From contig NC_135549.1 of assembly GCF_964340395.1 (NCBI RefSeq), positions 19,217,342 to 19,281,341 on the forward strand: 64,000 nucleotides of DNA, given 5' to 3'. The notes beneath the pieces were generated by a model. That model saw only the letters and a list, made by a program, of their open reading frames with translations, was not told where the DNA came from and did no database searches. This document shows positions 1 through 15,299 of the stretch, one piece after another. This DNA is from Glandiceps talaboti (Eukaryota; Hemichordata; Enteropneusta; Spengelidae). The first letter of the stretch is position 1; each line of letters begins with the position of its first letter. Position numbers and translations under genes: made by a program.

Positions 1-203
1 ATTTTGCAGGATGAGAACTAAAATGGCTGAACACCCCCCCCCCCCCCACCCACCATCCCGAACTAAAAGAATTTAGATTTTTATCCTACATTGAACTATT
101 GATCTCGCCCTTTACAGTATTTGAAGTATACTTATACTTGCCTGCAATTCTAGAAACTCGTCGTACACACAATTAACCTTTATTGCATTTTTTTTACAAA
201 CAG

Positions 204-347
204 GAGAATGTTTTCACTTTGATTCTATCTGACCCTGAAACTGGAATGGCGAACGAAGAAACCATCGTTATCGACGAGAAGAATAACGTTGAAATTTATA
301 AAACCTCCGATCCCGAACCGACACACTTTGTGGATGATTTCGATAAC
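204..347 (+). CDS. BRICHOS gene, coding exon (48 codons)
   Basis: The acceptor is tttacaaacag ending at 203 and the donor is gtgagt from 348. The reading begins ENVFTLILSDPETG and ends FVDDFDN, in phase 0 at both ends. It carries the N-terminal half of the BRICHOS domain, including the conserved Asp. Confidence 0.8.
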
Positions 348-859
348 GTGAGTGAATACTTGATGTTCAGTTTATACGATATTGTGTTACATGTATGTCT
401 CCAGATACTCTGAGTAGCCTCCCTGTTTGCAGATCCCCATCGGTTCTATTCGATAAATGTAAGAGCATCGAATCGCAAATTAAAAAGAAAGAAATTCATG
501 GAAAGAAGTGGAAGTGAGAACGGTGAAAGCAACTTGCAGAGTGTTAGACAACTAAAGGTGTTTCACTCTTCAGGCCATCGAGGTTCCTAGTTCGCAGTCG
601 TTTGATTCAGTATCTCTAGCATCTCAATTCACAGGGCGGTCTCATTTCTAAACTCTTTCTATAGCTATATATTAGATAGCATTTTCTCTAAATGCTCAGT
701 ACAGTTAAATTGTGGTTCCAAGCCTCTTGAAGTGTATCCATTCCTCTAAGTAATACAGCTTTGATTTGATGCTGTACACTGTATTACTATAGCGGTGTTA
801 TTATTTGACACAGAATATTACTTTTAATGGATTTTTTTTTACGAATTCTTTGTTTTTAG

Positions 860-970
860 AATCTCGAAGCTATTGTTCCAGTGAATGGCGACTCTTGCTA
901 CATTAAACCATTGGATGATAATGAAATGGTTACACCATCTGATCTGAAGAAAAAACTACAAGATATGCAA
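860..970 (+). CDS. BRICHOS gene, coding exon (37 codons)
   Basis: The acceptor is tgtttttag ending at 859 and the donor is gtaaga from 971. The reading NLEAIVPVNGDSCYIKPLDD contains the first conserved BRICHOS cysteine. It is phase 0 at both ends and in frame with the exon before it. Confidence 0.8.
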
Positions 971-2118
971 GTAAGACATTTTGCTCTCTAAAGTATTTAT
1001 TAACTGGCACGTTGCTATAGTATTTAGTAAACGACATAGTGGCAATCGTGTTATACTGGCATATATATATCACGATCACGATCAGAGAGGCGAGCTCTCG
1101 TAGTGCAACATATATAGGATCATTTTATGTGATTGATGTATCATACATATCGATATTTGAAAGTGTATTTCCGTACATGAATAATATTTACAAGAATGTA
1201 TTATTTATTTAAATAGTTTTACTTTGTGCTATAATTGTTAATGTGGTACATGATTGAAGTTGAAGGCTCGAAAGGTGGAAGGTCAACCAATGTATAAACA
1301 AGACAGAACGTAAAGTACAAGCACTGTAGACGTGAAGTATGCGGTCAAGCACATCTGAGATCTTCCCATTTCATGAGATTTTAATAAGATTGAGTGGCGC
1401 TGTGTAACTATACGACATAGCTTTTTGACTTTCATCAGTGTACACATGCATTATTGTATAAAATAGGATTTATTAGGAGCACATTTTAATTTACAGTTAT
1501 AGAGGGAGTGAAACATGCGAAAATTGATGTGGTTACAGATTACCAGATATCCGTGTATCTATTGAAAGACTTGTGCTATTTTAATAATCATGTCGGAATT
1601 TCAGAACTCAGACTTCTGAACTACTTGCTTGACATGGTACAAGAAGTTCAACAGTTGGAATAAATAAAATGAAAACACCTCAATACAAACAACAAAAGTA
1701 ACAATAAAGACAATGCATGAGTTACAGACTGTGTCACTTTAATACTTGTCTGTATATTCAGACTACCTTTGAAGGAGAACGCCAATGTAGGGAAAAAAAG
1801 GAAAATTTAGTAAACTTCGAGATCTGGTGTCGAAGACATGTCATTATTTTACATCACTTATCTTATACCGAGAAAATCCGAATTGAAATTTGTTCTTCAG
1901 TGTATAGTCCTTTTCAACTTTTAGTTTAAGTTATAACATTGTTTTTATTTCCTAGAGTAGCGTCTCCCTTAAAATGTGTACCTGTAAAGGTCAACAAATT
2001 GAAGCAGACGATAATAAAATAATGGCCGCTGACTTATTCCTGGGCAGTCGGTAATAATTGGGCACTTCTTGTAACTAAAAGTGGATACATTTTCTAATTA
2101 TTTCTCTCCAATTTCCAG
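971..2118. other. Intron of BRICHOS gene, nothing recognised
   Basis: The intron runs between donor 971 and the acceptor atttccag ending at 2118. Only AT-rich sequence is seen, with no convincing ORF or repeat. Confidence 0.6.
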
Positions 2119-2213
2119 ACTACTGTTGTGAACGTTGGCGGAAAACCAGAGGACGTGTCGTACACAGTATCTAAAGACCCAATTGACGATTCTATGGTCC
2201 TCGGTGAGACTAT
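2119..2213 (+). CDS. BRICHOS gene, 5' piece of the interrupted exon
   Basis: The acceptor is atttccag. The reading TTVVNVGGKPEDVSYTVSKD continues to VLGET and then stops mid-codon (AT) at the transposon. The last three bases, TAT at 2211-2213, are the left copy of the target duplication. The sequence CTCGGTGAGAC here resembles a splice donor but lies inside the coding frame that resumes at 19937. Confidence 0.8.
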
Positions 2214-2472
2214 CACTAGTAGAAAAAATAGTACAGTTTACGACACTTTCCGTACTATAGTTCAGATTGAGTTCAATTCTGTACTTTTATGCTGATGAGG
2301 TGGACGTTTCTGTACTTTCCCATTAGCGCCTGTCTAATCGGATTATACTCGATCTGAAAAATAGTTCAGATTGCGAGTCGGAAGTGATTTGAATACATTT
2401 GCATTTAGTTCAGAATATATTCATGAGTTCACCCCCATAACCGGGCAGTAAACAAATGAATATTCAAATCTA
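2214..2472 (+). repeat. Left terminal inverted repeat of CACTA element
   Basis: It starts CACTAGTAGAAAAAATAGT and ends near ATATTCAAATCTA. It matches the reverse complement of 19675-19933 over its full 259 bp by eye. It contains an in-frame TGA (2293-2295) that would end host translation. Confidence 0.9.
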
Positions 2473-3488
2473 CCGTGCTTGCAATCAATACGTACATAAA
2501 CGCTATACGTGTAGCTAGTGTATTCGATACATATGTATGTATATAAGCAGGCTTATGATATGAACTACATGGTTAGGACGTACGTAGATTGTAATATCAC
2601 AGGGCTCATTTTGAAATAAATGTTCGTAGTACGCCTTTTCATTATGCACTACATACCGCCACCACTAAACGTGTTTCACATTTCTACGCGTTTGATGCAT
2701 AGTAATACAGATTTAGATGACATGACAATCGTTTCCAATAATAGTTTAAAATTGGGCCACAAATATTGCTAGTGTATGGAGCTTCTTAACAAACCTGACC
2801 GGCCAATAGCGTCAACAAACTCACAGTAGAGACGTGCTGACAGATTTGAGTCTGTGGACATTATTTCTAGCTAAGTAAAATTGAGTGACTATTGGGAATA
2901 TTATATGGCATCCATGTCGTCCATGTCGTCTATAGTTTCTGACTGACCGTGTTATGTACAACGTAACGCTGAACGAAATACGGTCCATCAGGAATTAACT
3001 AGACTAACCTCTATGGGAATAGTATTCTTGTCCATGTGTCGTTTATAGAACAATTAAGTGTTAGGGTGTGATCTTCACAGTAATAAACAAGCCTTTAGAA
3101 GAACAACAGGTATTCACGCCTCAAATATCTTGGGCATCATCCAAATTACGATCATGAGCACCAAAGTAAAGGAAATACTTAATGACGTTCGGCATGCAGA
3201 ACCCCCCCCCCCCCGGGCCCGTACCTATGGGTACATGCCCGGCATCCATGTAACTGTTATATCACTCTACGTGACGATTCTGAGGGCCCTCATCTCTTAT
3301 TCTCTTGTTTTATTTCAATTATACTCATAACTCCTGTTTTTATAGTATAACTGTACAATTGGCTTCGATCAGTGCATTCCAGATTTTCATGAGTCATGAG
3401 TGCACATTGCACAGATATCTGCAGAATACTTAAAAGGATTATGGGTAATGTATGCATATGCGGGAAAAACAAACTGCTGTAAGGAGCA

Positions 3489-3642
3489 TAGTCTCGCTGC
3501 CAGACTCGAGACTATCGTCCCTAATCTGTTTACCGAGCGGCGCAGCCGCGAGAATAGAGGGGGACTGGTCCCGCTCTTCTCGCGGCTGCGCCGCTCGGTA
3601 AACAGATTAGGGACGATAGTCTCGAGTCTGGCAGCGAGACTA
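3489..3642. mobile_element. 154-bp foldback element with 9-bp target duplication
   Basis: It is a near-perfect palindrome starting TAGTCTCGCTGCCAGACTCG and ending with the inverse, with GC-rich arms containing GGCGCAGCCGCGAGAA. It is flanked by direct TAAGGAGCA at 3480-3488 and 3643-3651. A 9-bp duplication with long arms is typical of Mutator-like foldback MITEs. A related single arm is at 31126-31200. Confidence 0.8.
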
Positions 3643-3651
3643 TAAGGAGCA

Positions 3652-4900
<1,249 letters not shown>

Positions 4901-5838
4901 GAGACCAAACTAGAGTCGGTACTCACCCCACCACGACATATGCATTTTTGTGATTTTGAAACGATAAAGAATGTTAATATGGATATTGGGACGATTGGAA
5001 ATCGGACGATGTGAATCGTAATCGAATATCTCAGACCATCCACAATATATGTCGTGTTGACTTAGGCGATCCCAGAAACCATTCTTAGTTTACCCCTTTC
5101 ACATATATTATCAACCATGCTAATGTTTTGAAACAAATCTCGATTAACAGGTAATTTAGCGCTTGAAAGATGGCGACGTCCATACCCCCCCCCCCCGGCT
5201 GCACATATTTTAATATGCAATTATACATTACCCCCTCCCCATACACGTCAGAGAAGTACAGTATGGTACACTATATGACACACTGTAAGCTAACAGTGGA
5301 AATCAACTTCAGTGTCCATACATATCAGACATAGAGATTTCTTTACAAATGGATGTGGGCTCATTGGGCTGTAACCTGTACTTGGAAAAACTTAACCAGC
5401 AGAGTTTTCTTTTTGAATCCTATGTCTTGACAGAAACGGCACCCCCCTTCGATAACTAGTGGGGAGGGTGTGTCCCCCTCCCACAGTAGGCAATTGTTTG
5501 AAAAATAAGGACATGTAGGAGGCCATTTAGCGGCATAATATTTCAAACCATACACATTATTGGAAGCCATAAAGTACTTGAAAATTGTCTTCAATACCCA
5601 AATTGTACTCTCATTAAATTATTTTACAACTGTATTACCTACGCTTTAACTAATACATAGATATTTTGGCAGACACACACATTCGTTTGGCCATTGGCTG
5701 CCTAATAATTAAATGTGTGGTAGGTAAATGAAGTGAACAATTTTGCAAAGTACAAGGTAAACGATTGCTCCTGTGGTTTGAATGTTCAACAAAGTCTCCA
5801 CACAGAGAGATAGAGCAAGAGAGAAGGAGACATACGGC

Positions 5839-5840
<2 letters not shown>

Positions 5841-5923
<83 letters not shown>

Positions 5924-5928
5924 CAGAG
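5841..5928. repeat. (GA)n then (GACA)n microsatellite
   Basis: Pure GA runs to about 5905 and then passes into AGAGAC units to 5928. Confidence 0.95.
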
Positions 5929-5959
5929 AGGCATACACTTATACAAATGTAAATTTACT

Positions 5960-6105
5960 TGGTAAACAACTGCTCCTGAGGTTTAATTTTGGTTCAAATC
6001 ATGAGCAGAATATTCGGGGGCCCTTTCAGACCATCACAATTGTCATGCCCCCCTCCCTTTGAACCTCAATTTTGTTCATGCCCCCCCCCCCCGTAAATTC
6101 TGACT
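5960..6105. repeat. Dispersed repeat, copy 1 (C-rich end)
   Basis: Contains CTGCTCCTGAGGTTTAATTT, TCATGAGCA and CCCTTTCAGAC. A second diverged copy is at about 12085-12235. Its C-rich end with CCGTAAATTCTG resembles the end of the Harbinger-type element at 35404-37630, so it may be a remnant of a related family. Confidence 0.5.
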
Positions 6106-6405
6106 CCAGCATAATTTCAAGTTTATTCCGAGCTCGGTATTACAGGCATTCGACTAGAGTCTTTATACCTCAAAGATATACAACAGTCCATTTCTGTACA
6201 AGGCATATCAGAAACCAAACATTTGCAGTGTGGAGTGTCACAAAACCCTGTGCTTGGTCCACTCTTACACGCGTATGCTGTCTATACACATCACCACTTG
6301 GAAAGCTAATCCGACATCAAAATCTCAATATGCAACAACATGCAGACGACAACCAGATTTACCAATATATTTCCCCAATCACATACGTCAACTACAGTAA
6401 CTAAG

Positions 6406-6989
6406 ATGGAAACTGTTGCACATGATATTAAACGACCCAAAATAAGCTAGTTTAATGATGGCAAAACCGAGGTCCTCCTTATCACGTCTCAGTTCAACAG
6501 GCTTCCTCGTCTCATGAACCACATCAACATGGGATCGTCTTCTGTGCAGTTAGTGGATTCAGCATGTACCATTTGTGTAACAATTGATGACCGTTATAAC
6601 CTCAAGAAGCACATCTCGTTGACATGTAGATCAGTTCTTTTTCACCCCCGAACAATAGGTCGCATCATTGACAGTGGAGGGGGCCCCTCCACTGTCTATG
6701 GAAACTGTTGCACATGATATTAAACGACCCAAAATAAGCTAGTTTAATGATGGCAAAACCGAGGTCCTCCTTATCACGTCTCAGTTCAACAGGCTTCCTC
6801 GTCTCATGAACCACATCAACATGGGATCGTCTTCTGTGCAGTTAGTGGATTCAGCATGTACCATTTGTGTAACAATTAATGACCGTTATAACCTCAAGAA
6901 GCACATCTCGTTGACATGTAGATCAGTTCTTTTTCACCCCCGAACAATAGGTCGCATCATTGACAGTGGAGGGGGCCCCTCCACTGTCT
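6406..6989 (+). repeat. 292-bp tandem duplication
   Basis: 6406-6697 is repeated at 6698-6989, with one difference noticed (ttgatgaccg against ttaatgaccg). The breakpoint falls at the right end of a 35-bp palindromic insertion, with ATGG microhomology (6406-6409, 6698-6701, 6990-6993). Confidence 0.92.
6666..6700. mobile_element. 35-bp palindromic insertion, type A, copy 1
   Basis: Arms are CATTGACAGTGGAGGG and CCCCTCCACTGTCTATG. The left flank GTCGCAT is at 6659-6665. The right target copy is missing here because the 292-bp duplication breakpoint lies exactly at its end. Confidence 0.72.
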
Positions 6990-6992
6990 ATG
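6958..6992. mobile_element. 35-bp palindromic insertion, type A, copy 2
   Basis: Same element as 6666-6700, carried by the tandem duplication. It is flanked by GTCGCAT on both sides (6951-6957 and 6993-6999), a perfect 7-bp duplication. Confidence 0.8.
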
Positions 6993-7277
6993 GTCGCATA
7001 CGCCAGTATCTTACAAACGGAGTTTGTCAGAACCTTGGTCATGCACTTATATCATCGATACCCGACTACTGAATGGCCCTTCTGTATGGGCTGCCAGCTA
7101 AAAACATTGTCCCTCTTGAACATGCCCAAAATACAGCAGCTAGGATTGTGTCAGGTACAAAGAAAACAGATGACGTCACATCGGTTCTTTCAATAACACA
7201 GTTTAGTTAGAAATCACACTGGCGTCAAGTGCAGTTACATAATATACCAGTAGGTAGGGCCTACATGTGCATGTAGT

Positions 7278-7303
7278 CTCAGGTCACTACATTGTGGTCT
7301 GAG
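7278..7303. mobile_element. 26-bp palindromic insertion, type B
   Basis: Arms are CTCAGGTCACTAC and GTGGTCTGAG. Flanked by ATGTAGT at 7271-7277 and 7304-7310, a perfect 7-bp duplication. Confidence 0.75.
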
Positions 7304-7310
7304 ATGTAGT

Positions 7311-8828
7311 TTACACCACTATGACCTAAGAACTTGAACCAGGGCTGAGGAGAAGTGGTCTGAGGTTAAAGTTTTGCAGCTCTCGTTCAGCAATCTCAAA
7401 ACATTTCAGCCTACTTCCCGTAATGAACACTTGTCAAGCATTTTTGTAGCTCCCATACTCAAAGACTACATATATGTTTATATACGACTCAAAATATAAC
7501 ACTGAAATTTACTTTGAACACGTTCAGTTTCAGTAGACCTATTAAAACCCAAAATCTCCACTGTATAATTTAATATCGGTAATAGTTTACAGTCAAAAAC
7601 TTTTAAATTTAGTTTTGACTAGGAGGTCCCCAAGTTTTGCAAGTTGACTCATGACCGCAATCATTGCTTTACTCGCTTGAGCTGCAAGCGCTAAATACCA
7701 TAGACCACTGCTTGACATAATCACGCCTAGATATTCATAAAAAGCGAACAACGTCGAGTTTATGACCACCAATAACCACTTTTCAATTTTCTTAAGAATT
7801 TCATCTCTTAGTAAATACAATAATTTTAGTTTTGACATACATGTAATTTACTTTCAAAAGACAATGTTAGAAACCCCTACCCCATTGATTCCTGTGGGAA
7901 CATGCCTTTCGTGAAGAAAAAATGGTTACATAACATGTCTACAAGAATTGTTGGAGAATGTCTATGTAGAATGCCACACTGATCCCATATCCACACCTTG
8001 AGTTTTATTTTTATTGTTCTTCAATGATCTCCTTCAAAGTAATAGTCTGGATGCCAATATGGTTTCTAACTAAACCACGTCTAGCCAAAAGCCCCTCAAA
8101 TAGCACAAAAAGTTGTTCACCCAATCAGTGAAACCTAAATGTTTTGGTGATGTAAACAGTATATAAGTAGCATCATGGGCTGACAAATATACCACATTTG
8201 AACATTACTGTCCCAATAAACACTAACTTTATGAGGGACTGTGTTATTGGTTAGAGTTTTGTGATTTATTAACAAAGACATGATGTTAATGACTGTGTGG
8301 GTGGCTGTAAATGAATTTTAAATTGCATCTCATGCATTTCAAGACTTCTAGAGTAACGACTCTGACTATACTTTGAGTGGAGGTATAAATGGTAATGATA
8401 CAGTATAGGAACTAGACTATCAAAGTAATTACCTTGTCCAAAAGACTACAGTCGGATATTAATCTCACCATTAATGCCTGAATTTATGTCTATCAAGGTG
8501 GATCTGATAAGATCATGGAAATCGAGAAACTTTCATCACTTTGGACTTGAGCATTGAATACATTTGTGAAGTACTCAGACCATGATTCATGGTTTTTTTT
8601 TTAGAGATTAATTCCACTAGATCGTCCACTAAATCGTCCACGAAAACAAATACATTCTATCATTCCACCATGTCACTCAACAACGCGCATCGAATTCTAT
8701 CACTTGAATTTCCGTTATTTAGTCGTCTGAAGATCGTAACGGCCTCCGTACCATAACTTGTGTACTTTGTGTAAATACAGCTCTACTTCTCAGTATTGAG
8801 CACTTTTCCTTCAGTTTATGACTTACCT

Positions 8829-8831
<3 letters not shown>
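7311..8831. other. Transposon interior, no gene recognised
   Basis: A segment at about 8043-8420 is related to 15271-15410 and serves as an unoccupied site for the type A insertion at 15300. No coding similarity is seen. Confidence 0.5.

Positions 8832-8926
<95 letters not shown>
8832..8926. repeat. (TA)n microsatellite
   Basis: About 95 bp of pure TA. Confidence 0.95.
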
Positions 8927-8927
<1 letters not shown>

Positions 8928-9326
8928 CCATTGCTCGGTTGACGGCAACGCGGTCAAAGATATCGGGTTCTTTGCACAATACACGTGTATATAGAAATGA
9001 TGTCCCTTAAATTTCCCCTCTTTTCATTCTTGCTCTTTTCAACTACAATATAGATTTTGATAATTTCCATAGGTCTCACGAGATATACTCTTCAAGGAAA
9101 AACAAGTTCGTGTCGGAGTTTGACACGAGAATAGTCTGTGCTTGGAGTAATTATACTGTCAGTATAATTTCTCAAAGGTATGTGTTATCGTGGAAGTTTA
9201 AACATTATTTATACTTTAATGGTGTTATAGATTTTGACCCAAGCTATGCATGCCACGGTCACAAGCTATATTGCGTCAGATCGATTTGCCAAACAAGTTT
9301 GCCAGAATTAACGCATCCCATCAAAC

Positions 9327-9358
9327 CATGGACCCTCCACAAAGGTGGAGTGTCTATG
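9327..9358. mobile_element. 32-bp palindromic insertion, type A
   Basis: Arms are CATGGACCCTCCAC and GTGGAGTGTCTATG. Flanks are ATCAAAC (9320-9326) and GTCAAAC (9359-9365), a 7-bp duplication with one mismatch. Confidence 0.75.
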
Positions 9359-9626
9359 GTCAAACAAATGACAGGTCGCAGAAACTATGGTCATGGAAGT
9401 ATGAACGTCGTTTATACTTGTACGCCGTGACATACAATGAGCGCAGTGCCATGATTGACCGGATTATTCAGTGTCGACAATCCCAGTTAATATAATCCCA
9501 AAGGCAAACTTGTTTTATTTACCACCTTGCCAAGCAACACAGGGTGGTGGCGAGGCGAAGTTGTAATGTACTGTCGCTTTGATATTCACGATTTTGGAAA
9601 GGAAATAGATAACATCGGGTTAGATC

Positions 9627-11090
<1,464 letters not shown>

Positions 11091-11104
11091 TCAAAGACAT
11101 CTGC

Positions 11105-11260
11105 TCTGCATTCCAGATTGGAAGAACCGCGTTTTTTTTATTGTCTTTTTTAAGTTGATGACCATTTCTGGCAAGACTTCACTCACAATTTTCTCGATTT
11201 TACTGATTTTTCTTCTTTATTAAAAAAGTTTAGGGTCGGCACCGGATTTCTAGAATGGAA
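11105..11260. repeat. Dispersed repeat, copy 1 of a pair
   Basis: CCAGATTGGAAGAAC, TTTTTAAGTTGATG and AAGTTTAGGGTCGGCA recur at 14512-14655 in the same orientation. Confidence 0.55.
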
Positions 11261-11506
11261 GCGTTTGGGGAGTTATGTGTGATTTATTTGTTGAGAAAGG
11301 TTCAAAGACAATAAATATCGCCGGAAGGTGGCACTTGCCGTTCCAGTGAGGAACGACTAGTGCCACCACGGTAGTACTCGACAATTCGATGGACCACGGC
11401 CAAGTCCGCCATTCACAATTTTCAAATCACTTGAAATAAAGCAATCTGGCAAAACTCGCCCATGTGCATTTACAATCTTGTCGCAACTAATTCTAGTAGG
11501 TAAAAC

Positions 11507-11530
11507 CATAGACCCTCCACCCTGTCTATG
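11507..11530. mobile_element. 24-bp palindromic insertion, type A
   Basis: The ends are CATAGAC and GTCTATG with a C-rich centre. Flanked by perfect GTAAAAC at 11500-11506 and 11531-11537. Confidence 0.8.
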
Positions 11531-12084
11531 GTAAAACCTAGTCGCATTCATAACTTTCATCGAGGGTAAGGTAATTTTAGTCATCAACTTCTATAAAGTC
11601 CAAAATGAAACGATAAAACATGTACATTTTGGAAATTATCCCATGTATAATGCCAGATTATAAAGTGACAAAGAGTGGTTCATCTGAGTGGATAGCTTAA
11701 CCTCTTGACGATTTATAAACAATGGGAAATAGGCAGCTATCTCGATGTTCATTTTAACCTATTTTCCCAGAGAATATTTTCAGAACTGGTATCCAAATTA
11801 CCAAGATCACGTTTTTCATATTTACTGATATGCCGCTTTAGTTATGGCCGGTTTTGTGAGATGTTTTGCGTGCACAATGTAAACCACAGACAAGGCATGT
11901 AAACTTCTACTTGCAAACCCGTCTATTTCAGGCTTGGCCTCTTACCACTCTTGGAGGAATTGTACTGACTCCTCCAAGACCACGTCTGACACAGTGGCCT
12001 GAAACCCATAGTCTATCGCGAGTATATTGTCTACCCTTCAAGAGACACACATTCTCTGACAGTCACCCTTTTAAAAATACGCTT

Positions 12085-12240
12085 GTTAAACGTCTGCTCC
12101 TGGAGTTAAATTTGGTTCAACTCATGAGCAAAATATTTGTACGTGACTCCGGGCCCCTTTCAGACAATCCGAATTTTCACGCACGTCCCAATTCGTTTTT
12201 TTCCCGTGACAACAATTTTTCTCCTGAGCCTCCCCCTACC
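12085..12240. repeat. Dispersed repeat, copy 2 (partner of 5960-6105)
   Basis: Shares CTGCTCCTGGAG, TCATGAGCAAAATAT and GGGCCCCTTTCAGAC with the first copy in the same order. Confidence 0.5.
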
Positions 12241-14207
12241 CTAATCTAGTTCCTGACGACCGTATTCCAATTTTACACTACATCTTTACATATCACGTAT
12301 AGTCAATGTCATTACTCTCGTTGCCGATGTGTTGGCAATTATATACATGTATATATATAATATCCATAATCACAACATATTTCCTGCTCAAAGAAGAACT
12401 GTTTCAGCTTATTCCATTTCGATATAAACAGAGTCCAGGGATAAAATACCCATGTACTACTCCTTATATTACTGGCTAGGTAATGTCAACCGTAAAATAA
12501 TCCAAGCACCAGCGTCCCTAAAATCCGTGAAACAGTGTCGATATTACAGTATTTTGCTGACACTTATTACTTTCTGTAACTGGTCTATATTTGTGATATC
12601 ATGGTAAATATGCTTGGAATTTATGGCCTAACAAACCAGACATTACGTAGATTTGAATATTGAAGAAAATCAAAAACAAAAACAAGGGCATGGCCATGGC
12701 CGGTCAGGTACTGATATTAGTACTTTAGACATCAGTGGGGGTCACACTTGGTCATTGAAACTATATTGACCGACCAAAATTCTAAACATCACGGATAAAT
12801 AATTTCATATCGAAATGTATGTACGGAGATTCAGGTTTTTAGACCACGTGGCTTTGACATGACATCATCAGCTAAATTTGCAATACGAAAGTAACGTAAA
12901 ACATGGATGTATCTAGTAGGGAGCAAAGTCCGCATGTCTGTATGGATGTTTGAAGATTTACTATCGGTATATGGGAGGCATAGAGGGAAATATTTGAATA
13001 GCGTTATTTAACGTTACATAATTCATAACTGACTACTAAACTACCGTCAAGAGGATTGTTTTTGCTTCCATTTATCTGTATTAATTTTTTTTAAAGGCAG
13101 TGATGGTGACTGCCAATGCCGGTAGTGAAAATATGGCCCGCACATTCTGAAGATTTTTGTATCATACAAGTTCAATGTTGTAGCTGAGAATGTGATTTAT
13201 ATTTATAACTCAGTAGAATGGGTACCGGTACTGATGCGAGGGATGTGAACCAACCTTTGTGTTGCGTGCTTTTTAATATCACCGTGTGTGTGTGTGTGTT
13301 GTTTGTTTGTTTGTTTGTAATGTAGATTCGTCGTTGATATACTGCTACTAGATCAGACCGTGGGTTATACTTCCATGATCAGAACATGACCAGACACAAC
13401 TCTCCACGGCACCATTTTGGTTTTACAACTTTGATTACTTTGTTTTGAATAGCTTTTGTCAAGTTCTTGACTTTCCTGATATGACAATAAAGCAAGGGCG
13501 GTGAAATATTATTATAGTAGTCCTTCAAAAAACAAGACAATTTTGAAACTTTTAGTGGAAAATGTTAGTGAAGACACAGTTTACCCGCATAAATTAACTA
13601 ACAAAAGACAAAAGAAATGTACACATGGTTCATTTTCTAGGTGTCGACCTCATGAATATGCACCAAGATTTAGAACCGAGTCAGCTTTAAATGCGTTCAC
13701 ACCTCCAAATCTGGTCTGGACAATATTGTCTGGGCTTAGTCACCCTTTTATGCGGACTACAGAGCGGCCCTGGTGCGGACTATTTCTGCCACCTATTAAT
13801 GCCTGAAAGTCAAGTGGCATATGCTGAGGTTGTGTACAACCAGCAACCCATAACATTTTAGCAATCTACAGTTCTACCTCAGTATGGCTATTAGCCATGC
13901 TAGGTAGTTACTATAATGATTAATATAATGGTTGTCTTGGTAAAAGTTGTCGACCCCCCCCCCCAAAAAAAAAAAGAAGAAAAAAAAAAGAAAAAAAGAA
14001 AAAAAAAGATCAACAAAACATTCTATGATATTGAAAGCGCTCCTGGCATGTAATTCCATAGAACAGTTTCCTGTAGGGAATGGCAGCGATTTCATTCAAA
14101 CTCAAAGACAGAGATGTTGCTAACCAACGTGAACAGCCATAAAAAATTGTATGTGAATGAGTATGACTCTGAGATCCCGCTAACGGTTTCATTGTTGTCG
14201 GTCTAAC

Positions 14208-14237
14208 CAGAGACACTGGAGAACTTCACTGTCTATG
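14208..14237. mobile_element. 30-bp palindromic insertion, type A, decayed
   Basis: It starts CAGAGACACTGGAG and ends TTCACTGTCTATG. Flanks are GTCTAAC and ATCTAAT, agreeing at 5 of 7 positions. Likely an older member. Confidence 0.5.
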
Positions 14238-14511
14238 ATCTAATCGTATTGCTCAGTGTGAAAACCGTGCAAAGCGTTACTATTTTGGCGTTGTATTTTC
14301 GCACATTTTTGGTTCACAAGGGTCCAATAATTTAAGCTTGAGTTAGGAAATAGGCCTATTAAAAAAATTGTGTTGTTCCGATTAGGCAAAATAAATAAAT
14401 AGGTGGGGTAGGTAGATTTATTTTTATTCATGTGCGAGTGTCTAATTCTGGTTTTCCATTTTTTCCAAATGATCTCTGTGTTATTGGCTTCTTTCCATTA
14501 GATGTACAACC

Positions 14512-14655
14512 ATTACAGATTGGAGGAACAGTTTTATATTGTCTTTTTAAGTTGATGTCAGTTTCTGCATCCACTATGTCTCGTGAGACTTCACAATTGT
14601 TGCGATTTTGTTAGTTTTTCAAGAACACGTAAAAAAAAGTTAAGGGTCGGCAGTG
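14512..14655. repeat. Dispersed repeat, copy 2 (partner of 11105-11260)
   Basis: Contains CAGATTGGAGGAACAG, CTTTTTAAGTTGATG and GTTAAGGGTCGGCAG. Confidence 0.55.
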
Positions 14656-15299
14656 AAAAACTAGGTGGGTCGGGTAACAGAAACCAAACAGTTATTTTTT
14701 AGGCCTAAGGCATAACGTAGCATATAAATCTACCCAACCTGCGCGAGCAAGATCTGCATCGGTCAATGTAATATTTACATGGTCTATTACAATTTGGTAA
14801 AGTGTACCATTGTATATGCTTGTGCGAGACGTAAAAAACATCATGCCGTCTAATTGTACGAAACGATTTAGTCACTATGGTTTTGAAGTCAGTGAGATAA
14901 TGTTTGTGAAGTACCCGGTATCGTGATGTTATCGCTTGTATAGAAAAACCATCACTGAGGCAAAATCTCACTTTTATCATCATTCATTTTTTAAAGTCTT
15001 CAATCATGCCAATTAAAAATATGGATACTGCAGTCATTTATGTGACTTTTTTTCCAAAAATGTTTATCGTGCATCTCGATTATATTTTTTTTCGTCTTCG
15101 TAACATCTTTTTTTTTATTGTGCCAAAAGTAGTAGCTACCACATATAGAACAGTGGAAAAATACCGAATGAGACTCAGAAATGTAAAATCATTTACTTCA
15201 ATGTCCAAATCAAATGCGGACATCAGAAAATGATGCATGCACGTTGTGATGGACTCGTGATTAGCTCTAGTCCAGATGCCAATTGGTATCTAACTAAAC

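Larger units (their letters stand above)
6106..7220 (+). pseudogene. CR1/L2-like non-LTR retrotransposon fragment
   Basis: Frameshifted reverse-transcriptase pieces run in order on the + strand. HADDNQIYQ near 6340 matches the YADD palm motif. MNHINMGSSSVQLVD and CVTIDDRYNLKKHI form the post-palm linker, and LISSIPDY followed by LLYGLPAKNIVPLEHAQ marks the C-terminal region. Stops and frame changes are frequent, so it is dead. A 292-bp tandem duplication (6406-6989) lies inside it. Confidence 0.7.

Noticed and set aside
7340-7370. A further type B nano-element near GTGGTCTGAG
   Set aside because: The left arm is poor and the flanks do not repeat.
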